Source: Apteryx mantelli
Lineage: Eukaryota > Chordata > Aves > Apterygiformes > Apterygidae
NCBI RefSeq assembly: GCF_036417845.1
Contig: NC_089985.1
Location: 26,184,583 to 26,248,582 of the forward strand
Direction: 5' to 3'
DNA: 64,000 nt
Shown here: positions 38,326 through 48,197 of the stretch, one piece after another
Numbering within the stretch: position 1 is the stretch's first letter
How the letters are laid out: each line of letters begins with the position of its first letter
Notes under the pieces: generated by a model
What the model saw: the letters and a program-made list of their open reading frames with translations, nothing else
Databases searched by the model: none
Told to the model about the DNA's origin: nothing
Made by a program: the position numbers and the translations under genes

Positions 38326-41300
38326 CTAGAAAGACATATATCATCAAGGAGCTGTAAACATACAATGTAATGGACCTCAAATGAGTGAAAATCTGGCCCA
38401 CAATTTTCTATAGTTTATCATTAAATATTATTTTCATCTAAAGCCAGAAGTATGCTGCAGAATTTTAATTCCCAAACTTAATCTATTTAGATATGATATG
38501 TAACACCTGGAAACACTCCTTCTATCCAAGGTGATTAAGTATGAAACTGATTATCCAAAACAGTGAAAGTTTTAAATAGGATAGGTTTTACTCACAAGGA
38601 AATCTAGGAACCTGAGCTACCATGTAAAGAGCACAGGTGAAAATTCTATAGTTGTAAGTATTTGTCCCAATGTCCTTTAAGTGTAAATCATTACACAGCT
38701 GCACAAAGCATTTTGTGCTTTTTTATTTCCATTTCATTTGTCAGCGTAGTTCTGTGCAGGGCAAACCTGGAAAGCAGTTGCAGGTTTAATCACAGCCAAC
38801 AACCACACAGCTGGAGACTATGCTGTATGAAAGGCTACCTTGTTTCATTTGCTCTTCTCCCTCCCAATATCTAGAATAGGGATGAGAATAGGAATGTTTT
38901 CTGACTTGTTCCACTGCAAAGAATGAAATGAAATGCAGCCTGCCAACTGTACAGACCAGACAGGACCCCACCACAAAATACAGCTCCAGCACCATCATGT
39001 GGAAGATAAACACACAGCATCCAATAAAAGAACTAAATGGGAATGGTCCAAATTTTGTTACGGAGAGTATTGAAAATTGTTTGATATTATTATAGAATAA
39101 CTAGATGCATTTAACTAGGACAAGGACAATGAGATTCTTGGTCTCTGCCACAAGCCTCTTTAAGGACCTGAACCTTCCCTCCTCCTCTCCCATGTCCCCT
39201 ACTCTTTTTGTTAAGACTATAAGCTGACTGGGAGAGGAGCTATTTAATATCTACATTGCACCTACAGTATTCCGAATACTACTATAATTTTAACAGCAAT
39301 AACAGGAAGGTAGATGCACTTATAGCACAGGAAGAGTCTGCACCTTTAACACCTGTGTCATGATATAACAGCTATTTCTCATGAACTCCAACAGGAGCTA
39401 CAGCTGGTCTTCTTGGACATGTGGACAACACATTTACCATCAAAGGGCTTCAGGCAAAAAAAAGACTTCCCCAATGAAAAAGCCTAAAAAAGTGTGAACA
39501 TTAAAGCAAATACAGCATGGTCTGTGCATTTGCAATTTCAATGGTCTTCCTGCCTCGGGTTGGTCTTTCATTCCCAGACTGAGAAGCATGATGTTTCTCT
39601 GTTTTACAACATGGTTGTCAAATATTCTAGAAGTAAGCAGTATAATTTTAGCCCTCAGTCTAAATTTTAGTTTGGAGATGGTCACTGATAACAAGATTTG
39701 GGACCTAAATTAAATTCCCATGAATTCAAGATAAATTTTGTTATTGACTTTAATGAGAGCAGAGTCAGACAGTCTTCTTTTTCACTAGTGATTATGGCAA
39801 ATATGGTCCCCTTGATTATTCCATCTCATGAACTGTATCAACTTAGACTTCCTGCTTTTGCCAGAAAGGATAACCCCAGCACAAAACAATTTAATGTTTC
39901 AACGTTCTGAAACTTTTGCCTTGCAAGAGATTTTGGAAGATTAACAAAAAATGTTCAAGTAAATCATGTATAATGACTGTAAGGAGAAAGTTAAGCGGTT
40001 TTCCTGCCCTTGTTTTCACAGCCTTTTTGCTAAGATGTGAGACTACGAACATTGACAATACATTTATTATGCCTAACATTCACATTTAACACATTTGCCA
40101 AATTATAGTATTTAAAAGGAACCTCTACACTGAACAATATGCTTATTTTAAAGTTCTGAAACACTTGTTTGGAAAAGATTTAGGGCTATCTAACTTAAAG
40201 ACTGCGTGTCACTTCAGATAGCTAAAAGAGGCTAATTTTTGCGCTCTCGCTCTTTTTTTTTTTTTTCTTGAAGCCATTTCCTATCCACCCCATTGTATAT
40301 TCTAAATAAAACCTTGTGGCCCATTTTATAAAGGAATTCTGTGGCTACTCTACCTTGAAACAAGACCCTGATGCTGCCAGTTAAAAGAGACAATGCTCTC
40401 CAGGACAGGAGAGGCCCGCTCTTTTAGAAATCAGTTGGAAGACAATATGAACCACCTCATTATATAAATTACAGTCACATTCTTACTTTACCATTTCCTT
40501 ATTATATACTGAAGCAAAGCAAATTTGGAAATTCTGAGGTCTTTTTACTGAGTAATATAAACCCTAAGTCACATGAATAGAGGAAACATTGAAAGGCCTG
40601 AGATAAATCACATGGCTTTTTTTTGTAGAATAACAACTTGCAAGTAAAAATATCCCCTTTCCTTTGACTGACTTAAAAAATATTTTACCTATAAAAACAG
40701 TTAAAGCACTTCCCTTAAAAAGTGAAAATGGTTTCCAACTAATTTCTTTAACTGAAAGAATCAGGTGTAGAGGTACACATAGCAGTATACAGACAATAGG
40801 AGTGCTGGCGAAGGCAGTGTGTGACTGTGGGGGTGTGTGCATATATTCATACAAAAAGTGTCCCTTTTTAGGCACTGTAAATTAATACAGTAATCAGTAA
40901 GGACTGTTTATGGCTCCATCTGTGAGCACAGAACATAACCAACTGGAAAACAGACAGATATATCCAGAACGGTTAGAAAAGTACTAATTAGTTATCTCCT
41001 TCTACAATATCCCAAATAACATATCGGGTCTGCCCATTTGTCATCTTGTGGGCACATGATTGTCAGTGGTTAGGAAACGGTTAAGGCCTCCAGAGAAAGC
41101 AAGGGCAGAACTTCCAAAAACTTCAGTGGAAGCACATTCAAGCCTATAGCATTTACTAAGTATATATGCAAAGCTGTTTGACTTGGTTGCTTTTTAAAGG
41201 GGATTATGCTACTAACCTCCAGGTGTTTCTCTGTGGGAAACTGCCATGAAACAAAGACTCTAAAATAGGTACTAAACAGCAATCTTTTGCACCCCACCTC

Positions 41301-44300
41301 CTTCAAAAAGGAAATTAATAAAGAAAAACCCTAATGGTTCCTAATGTTTAAGATAAAAGCTAGTATTTTCAGAAGTTACCTCTAACTGCAGCTATTTTTC
41401 ACTCCCTAAGTTTTTACACACAGTACCAAATAATATCAGGAAGACCCATGGAAAATGAGGTTCCTAGATAAGAGGGCTGTCTGAAAACATGGTCGTTGTT
41501 AGCAAATTATCTCAGGTTACAAAACTGAGCCCTTGGCAGAACAAGAGCTAACTGAACAAACCGGTTGTCATTCCTAAACAAGACCAGTGCTCCCAACCTT
41601 CACTAAGTCCTGGGCAACATTACTGAGCCAGCAAAAGGTTGTGGGTACTGTCATACTTTGCTGTCCCTGCCAGCGGTGGGGCAGAGCATGCAGACCCCAG
41701 TGCCTGCGGCTGATGGCAGTGACAACACACTGCAAGCAAGAACCATGGGCTAGGGGCCACCTCCTCTTTAATAATTCCTCATGTCATAATGCCAGGCACT
41801 GGCACTATCCTACTAAATATGCCTTCTTTTAGTTCAAAGAGAAAATTAATTATAAATAATGTTATGAGGTACCTTTTGTTAAGTTTTTAGACTATGATCA
41901 GCAAGCAAGACACAAGAAAATAAGTGGTTTCTTTTGTGGATTTCATACAATGTAAAGTCTTAAATTAAATTTTAAGGGAAAATTTTCAGCTATGGTTTGT
42001 TCCTATCCTCAGGGATATTTCTACTTTGTTTATTTAGAAAGGATTCTAACATGCACATTTGTATAAAAATATGCAAATGTATTTTTCCTTTCCATTAACA
42101 CTTGTATAAATTCATGATTCTGTGATTGACAAATGAGGTTGGAAACAACATGTAAATTAACATAATTAAGAGTACAAAAATACAAAAAAGTCCTTGAAAA
42201 TTTCCACATACATTGCCTTGTGTTTTATATAAAAAAAGTAGGTAATGTATTACATTAAAATTTTTCAATAAATATGTTGAGTCAAAATTTTCACCAAATT
42301 TTTAGCAGAACACAATGTCACATTCATTAACTGGTAAAGCCCAAGTAGATCTGCAAATATTTGAAAACTTTGTTTGACATTTTGTAGCTTAATTTATTTC
42401 ATAGATGGACCTTTGGCTAAAGGGAAAAGTGAACATCAGAGTGTTCTCCTAATCATTTAATGGACTGAAACAATTACATTAGTTATAAAACAAATCTACA
42501 AAGTTGCTAGGTACTGCAGAAGGAGAAAGTTAATTAATTAACAGTACTGCAAAAGATGTTGTCTGAACTGAGGAGGCAGAATGATTCATTAGTTGCCTAA
42601 TTGAATGATTTAAGGTCAAGTTTGTGTGCATTACTAATTTAGGACTGTAATTTACTACAATTTAGAATGACTGAAAAATTGAGTGCACTTCCATTTAACA
42701 AAAACACTACAAGCAAATAATCAAAAACACACTTTGCTTTTTTTTTTTTTTTTGGTTGTGTCACTATCAAGTTAAAAATCACATTTCTGCCTGTAAACAT
42801 TTAGGTGCTCTTGTTAAAAATATCATCTTGAAAATGACCTAATCTGTACATAAATTCATATACAGTGTTCGCTTTAATTAAATGTATCATACTTTGCTCT
42901 ACACAAAGAGCAAATAATACAAAAAACTAAAATTTGTATTTTTAATAATGCTTGTACGTATTTGGATACAACTTCATTGTATAATTTGTAGGGAGTAAAG
43001 CCAGAATTTTGGCAATTGCCAAATCATTTTGGCATACGAATAGTTCTATTTGAATGTACCTGATTTCACACATACAAGTTTCCATGAAACTGGGCCTAAA
43101 TAAACTAGCTGCAGATTTTGTTACTTAAAAAAACCCACAGAGATAGTTACAGATTCTGGGATAAATACAGTATGGGGAAGAATAGGTTTAGAATTACCAA
43201 GAAAGCAGAGAGAAGAAAATGGAAAACTTCCTTGTAACATTGTATAATACTATCTTCTGTTTCTCTCCTTTCTTCCATTAAAAAGAATATAATAGGACTG
43301 GAAGAGGCACAAAAAAGGACAACCTAGATGATCAAGTATATAGAACATCTTTCGTACTAGGAATGACTGAATAAACTAGGGCTCTTTTTTTAGCCTGGGA
43401 AAGACATGACTGAAGAGGATACGATAGAACAATAAAATCATGAGAGGGAGGGGGAACGTGAACAGGGAATGATTATTCATGGTCTTTCACAATACAAGAT
43501 CTAGCTGGCATCACATGCGCTTATCAAGGGATGGATCGAAAGCAAACAAAAGCAGTACAGAAGCACTTTATTGCACAAGTTAGTCAAATTATGGAGCACA
43601 CTGTCACTGGACATGACAGTTGCCAGAAGTGCACAATTTCAAGCAGTAACAGGACAAATTAGTAGAAGGGAAAAAAATCAAATTGGGGCTTCTAAAAACA
43701 ACCATAATACATTTGGCTATGGAAGCATGAAGCCATAATTCCAGGAAAGAGGGTGCATCAGTGTGGAAGAGCGGAAGTTTGCACTACCGTAACCTTGCCC
43801 ACGTCTGTTACTGGTCGGTGCTGGAGAGGCGACGCCGCACTGGAAAGAGCTGCTGGTGTGATCTGGGACAGCTGGGCTGCGTTGTCCAAATTTGTTAGCA
43901 GTTAATAAATGTGATGCTTAAGTCGCCATAACCTGATCCTGTCAGGAAGAACACAGTAGCACACGCCTTGTCATGGTTTTTGAACTATCAACATGTCCAG
44001 AAACGTTATAAAGATTTACACCAGGCAGGCTTTTTCCAGTTTTTGTTGCGAGCAAAGGTAAAAATACAAATCTCATCTCTTAAATGTGAAAGCTAAGCTG
44101 CTGGAACAAAACTGCGTGAGCGGGCCGGGGCGGAGGGGGGATTTGTGGGTTATTTTCAGAAGAGCAAGGGCCCGGCTGCAGGTCTGGGAACGCTTTGCTT
44201 TACTCCCAGCAGCCTCCTGAGTCTCCCCGCTTGTCGGAAGCGCCCTCCGCCCGCCCGCTGCTGCCGGCGCCTGTGTCGCGTCCCTCTGTGCAGCCTCCCG

Positions 44301-44380
44301 CCTCTGCCGCCCGCCCCAACCCGCTCGTGTGGGGCCCGGCTGCGCCCGCCATTTCGCCGGCCCCGTGAAGCCGCCCCTAC
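38326..44380 (-). other. DNAI3: DNAI3 first intron (probable)
   Basis: About 6 kb between the presumed first exon in the CpG island and the exon bearing the ATG. It is mostly AT-rich, with T-runs at 40254-40266 and 42739-42755 and an old CR1/L3 tail at 43270-43750. No further coding exon was recognised on either strand. Confidence 0.6.
43270..43750 (+). mobile_element. Old CR1/L3-type LINE, ORF2 end and 3' UTR
   Basis: Diverged but collinear with the common CR1/L3 tail. In order it shows a capsule matching aggcacaaaaaaggacaacc, then tttttagcctgggaaagaca, aataaaatcatgag, cacaatacaagatctagctg, agcaaacaaaagcagtacag and tttggctatggaagcatgaa. Frames are destroyed by substitutions and indels. It sits in the DNAI3 first intron, about 350 bp from the CpG island. 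Confidence 0.75.
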
Positions 44381-44405
44381 CTGCCCGCCGCGTCGCTAGC
44401 AGGCG
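44381..44405 (-). other. DNAI3: Candidate DNAI3 5' untranslated first exon
   Basis: On the - strand a donor GCGGGCAG|gtaggg lies 28 bases past the X-box. A second donor, CTGGGA|gtaaag, lies at 44204. Which is used, and the exact start, cannot be set from sequence. Confidence 0.35.
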
Positions 44406-44408
44406 GCT

Positions 44409-44422
44409 GTTGCTAGGGCGAC
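44409..44422 (-). promoter_or_regulatory. X-box (RFX site) of DNAI3
   Basis: On the - strand GTCGCCCTAGCAAC fits the ciliary X-box GTHNYYATRRNAAC at 13 of 14 positions. RFX factors bind such sites just upstream of ciliary genes, and this one lies in the CpG island immediately upstream of DNAI3. Confidence 0.75.
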
Positions 44423-44540
44423 GGGGCGACCAGGATTGACGTTGCCGACAGGCAATCAGCGCTCTGCTTTTCAAACCCGCCCCCCCCCCCGCCGCGGAAG
44501 CTGCTATTGGTCGTTTTCACGCGGGGACATTGCCGGAAAA

Positions 44541-44565
44541 ACTACACTTCCCAGCATGCCCTGCG
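44541..44565 (+). promoter_or_regulatory. ZNF143/THAP11-type (SBS) motif
   Basis: Begins ACTACACTTCCCAGCATGC and continues CCTGCG, a near-complete match to the long ZNF143 promoter motif ACTACAATTCCCAGCATGC...GCG. It lies in CpG island 1. Confidence 0.75.
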
Positions 44566-44591
44566 CGGGTGCCGGCCGGGGCGCGTGGGGA

Positions 44592-44615
44592 GCGGAGCAT
44601 GGTGGGGTTTGTAGG
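44592..44615 (-). promoter_or_regulatory. Second, inverted ZNF143-type motif
   Basis: The reverse complement reads CCTACAAACCCCACCATGC followed by TCCGC, a diverged copy of the motif at 44541 in opposite orientation, 26 bases away. Confidence 0.55.
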
Positions 44616-45059
44616 CGGCCGCGCTGTGGGCGCCCCAGGCCCGTCAGCGGGGGCGGTGCAAGGTGGAGGAATGGCGGAGCTCCCAGCTGGGAGGGAGCGC
44701 GGGGGGGCGGATGAGGCGATCCCGCTTCACCCTTCCCCGCTTCTCCGGGACCCACGGCCGCTGGTGGCGTTGGCCCTGCGTGGCCTCTGCCTGCCGTAGC
44801 CCCGCGCCTGGTGCCCCCGCTGCGCTACGGGCGGCCCTCCCGCCCGGGCCGTGGTTTCATGAGCGCCCTTCGCAGGTTTAGGCTACGAGCTTTGCTCGCC
44901 GAAGCCGGCATCCTACCGCAGCACACGAGCTGCCCCCACGCCCGGAGATGCATCGTGTTTTAGCATCCAAGATTTTTATTATACGTCTTTCATACTTTAG
45001 ACGCTTAAAAGTAATTTAATTTGCCCTGTTTCATTGTAAAACGTGCAAGACCCCGCGTT

Positions 45060-45440
45060 CGTTTCCTTGTGTGTGTGCAGAGCTGCAGCACTGTGCCCAG
45101 GGGCCCTCCGCGGGACGCGCCGGTCCTGGCCCCGGGCACCGGGAGCCTCGCTGCCTTCCGTTTCCCTGCCCGCAGCCAGGAAGTTCCCGCACTGCTTGCT
45201 TAAAAATCCTGCTACTCTCCCTGTTTTTACCTTGTCCGCGTTTCATCTCTCTTTGTAGCCATTGCTTATGTTGCTGCTTGTACCATGAGTTAGACGGGCC
45301 AGCTGGAGACTGGGTGCAATTTTATCCCTGGATTTATCCCAGCACTACCTCACGTGAGGCAGCAATACCGCAGTGGTATTTCTGTTGTGCAATGCAACTG
45401 GCCAAGACTCAGGAAAAGAGACCACTTCTTTGAAGTCCAG
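45060..45440 (+). other. MCOLN3: Candidate MCOLN3 5' UTR exon
   Basis: The donor AAGTCCAG|gtaata at 45440/45441 is the best + strand donor between the CpG islands and the coding start. The left boundary is unknown. It would splice to the acceptor at 47967. A start in CpG island 2 is the main alternative. Confidence 0.3.
45348..45359. promoter_or_regulatory. Palindromic CLEAR/E-box upstream of MCOLN3
   Basis: CCTCACGTGAGG is a perfect 12-bp palindrome containing TCACGTGA, the core bound by TFEB/TFE3/MITF in lysosomal gene promoters. A strong donor, CCAG|gtaata, follows at 45440, so this could lie in or near the MCOLN3 5' exon. Confidence 0.5.
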
Positions 45441-45789
45441 GTAATAACTTTAATAGCTTAATTCTATTTGACGATAATCACTGCCCCACATTGCTGCTCC
45501 TTACTTCACTGCGAGCCGTTCCCCTTAGTTCCCTGTGCTGTTGGCTGCCTTGCATAGTTATGATTTTGTGACCCGTAAAGGGGGGAGTTATTAAAGATTG
45601 GAAACAGCTAGTTATAAGAAATTAGCTTTTTTATTTTTTTCTGCCAATGGAGAAGCCTAAATTAATCTGAAAACAGCATTACTGTGGCACAGAGAGTATA
45701 TGTAGCATAGAGGGACGTGTGCCATGTATGACAGGAGAGATACGTAAAACAGAATCACATATATATATACGTGTGTATGTACACACACA

Positions 45790-46150
45790 CAGAGGCACAG
45801 AGCGCCTTGCTTGCCCGGCGCTCCACGGTGCCGCGGGGCGGAGGCGCAGCGGAGGCTTCCAGCGCTTGGCACCGAAACGCCGCAGCGCAGCGGGTGCCGG
45901 GGGCGGCGGCGCAGCCCCGCTCTCGGCCCGGCCGGACCCCCGCGCCCTGTTGCCCCCGGCCGGTGCCGGGGGAGGCCGTGCCGGGCCAGCCCGGGGCTCC
46001 GCGCTGCTCGGCGGCCGCGGCCGCCCCGTCTGCGGCAGTGCCGGGCGCGCACCGCGGCTCCTGCGCTCGGGGCGGGAGAGCCCGCGGGGCGGCTCGTTCC
46101 CCGGCGTTCGGGCCCCTGCTGCTCGGGATCGCCAGGCTTACCTAATAAAC
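45790..46150. promoter_or_regulatory. CpG island 2
   Basis: Very GC- and CpG-rich block of about 350 bp, with open frames on several strands that have only Arg/Ala/Pro/Gly-rich composition and no domain. It is probably promoter or first-exon DNA of MCOLN3 rather than coding. A TA/TG/CA microsatellite (45757-45790) abuts its left edge. Confidence 0.6.
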
Positions 46151-47967
46151 ACAGGCACCTTTCTCCTAAAAGCCGACACGGTTGGCGTGGGTCAGCAGAA
46201 GCAAGGATCTGACGCGTCTAGTGGCCGACCCTGTCCGCCTGTAACTCGAGACTGCAGAGGGGCAGCAGGCGGGACGCGGAGGAGCCCCCCTTTGCACCCC
46301 TGTTCGTCCTGTGACCTGCACAGGCAGCTCTCAGTGGGCTGCTGGACAACACAGCTTTCCGGCTCGGAAGAGAGGACGAAGGGAAGAGTGTTTGTGCTGT
46401 GAGAAGGTGGCTGCCTCCTTCAGAGACCAGATATTGGGTTTGCAGCCCATATGTGAAGCTGTTGTGTATGTGCAGGTTAACGAGAAAACACTTGCTGTGT
46501 TTCACGTTTATCTCGAACCATTTCTGAAGCTGATACTACGAGATCAAGAAGTATACGTATGTATTTTAAATCAGATGTAACATCGACAGGAGTGTTGCAA
46601 TATCATAGTAGGACTGAGTAGTCTTAACTTAGAAATGATTGATCAACTGTAATAAAGAAGACTCGAAACTTTTGCATGTTAGGAAATGGAGACTTCATAA
46701 AACAGGATCTGAAGTGTTTGGGCTTTTTGTTTTTTAACTTATGTATGGGCACATTCATAGTGTTAAATTGCTGATGCAAAACTTTTCTTGGCGTGTCTAA
46801 CACCTGGGGAAATTGAAAGTCCATAATAGTACTTGAAAACAGACTTGTGTTCTGCTGCATACAATGACAGCACTCAAGGAGCGTGGCTGTGATCTATGCT
46901 ATTTTTTTAAATTAAGCTTGATGATTTTCTGTTCGAGTTACATAAGAACCTTCACTCATGCAACTTAAAAAATTAATTTGTCTAATATGGCACATCTTTC
47001 AATTTATTCATTACTCAAACTGTCTCCTCTGTTCCCAATATCAGCAATCTTTTATTTGAAATAAATGTTCTTGGCTTATAAAGCATTTGTAAAATAGCTG
47101 GGAGTCAGTAGAGTTAGTAACAGATTGGTGTCTAAACATGTTGGATACTATGGAGAGTAATATCTCAAACTGTGTTTATAAGATTGTAAGACAATCTTTT
47201 CCTTCACACTGACCTAAAATGTCAACCTTTTCTTCTAATCATGAGCTTTGAAAACAATTACCTTTTGGTCTTTTTTGTCTGCTTCATGGTTGTCATTGGT
47301 TTGCATTCAATCTTGCATCCTTTATGGCTGTAGGAATAGACATAATCTTGTTAGATGAAGGTTAATATGCTCAGTTAATTTATCTGATTTGCAATTTGAC
47401 ATGCTAGGTCTCCACTGCCAAGAGCTATCAATGTAATACTAATGTCTAAGAAAAATGTTGTTTGTCATTAAAATTCCATCTCTTTCTACTATTGGACAGA
47501 AGATTTGTAGATGTAGGGGTAAACTACATAGAAACCATAGAAGTAGGTAAGTTTCCAGAAGAGTCAACACTAATAAGAGACTTTTGGTATTCTTCTACAT
47601 GCGAAAGGAAATGAGTCAGAATGTCTTGCAAGTATGATCTTGATGCTGGGAAGTGAGAGAGGAAGAGGTTTTCAGAAGTGAGTCTATAATTCCAAAGGGA
47701 CAGAAATTCCAATATTAAATAAATGTCCTGACCTTCTATCTGTAAATCTAAGGGGTAGTCAAAACTTACCTTTTACTGATAAGGGTTCTGCAGAACATGT
47801 GCAATATTATGAGTCAGGTCTTGTTTTTAGTTCAGTGTAACATGTAAGTACTCCTCACAGAAGATATAAACATCTCTGGAGTCCAGGTAGTCAGTGCAGA
47901 CTGATCTGATGTTACTATATTAATGCTTGCATGTTTTTCCAACCGACATGAACTTTTTTCATTCCAG
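46151..47967 (+). other. MCOLN3: MCOLN3 5' intron (probable)
   Basis: AT-rich DNA between the promoter islands and the first coding exon, ending in acceptor tttttcattccag. No coding segment was recognised. Confidence 0.55.
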
Positions 47968-47969
47968 GA

Positions 47970-48197
47970 ATGGAAAATCCTGAAGTGGCTGTGAGCAGCT
48001 GCAGTGCTCATGATGATGAAAATCTTTGCAGCTACAGACGACACCCATCAGTATCACAGGAGCTGCTTTTGGAAGACCAACTTAGAAGGAAGTTAAAGTT
48101 CTTCTTCATGAACCCATGCGAAAAATTCTGGGCCCGGGGCAGGAAACCTTGGAAACTTGGGATTCAGCTACTCAAAATAGCAATGGTGACCATCCAG
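47970..48197 (+). CDS. MCOLN3: MCOLN3 first coding exon (residues 1-76)
   Basis: Acceptor cattccag at 47967, ATG at 47970, donor CCAG|gtgagt. It encodes [40 protein letters not shown] and the start of S1. Confidence 0.95.

Larger units (their letters stand above)
44100..44900. promoter_or_regulatory. CpG island 1: DNAI3-side divergent promoter
   Basis: Abrupt GC- and CpG-rich block in AT-rich surroundings. From left to right it holds a candidate DNAI3 first-exon donor (44381 on -, GCAG|gtaggg), an RFX X-box (44409-44422), an inverted CCAAT box (ATTGG, 44516-44520), a C-run, and two opposed ZNF143-type motifs (44541-44565 and 44592-44615). There is no TATA box. DNAI3 is expected to start here to the left, and a + strand transcript to the right is plausible. 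Confidence 0.8.

Noticed and set aside
45719-46402. 227-codon + strand ORF over CpG island 2
   Set aside because: Composition is only that of CpG-rich DNA read in any frame (Arg/Ala/Pro/Gly); three overlapping frames are open at once.
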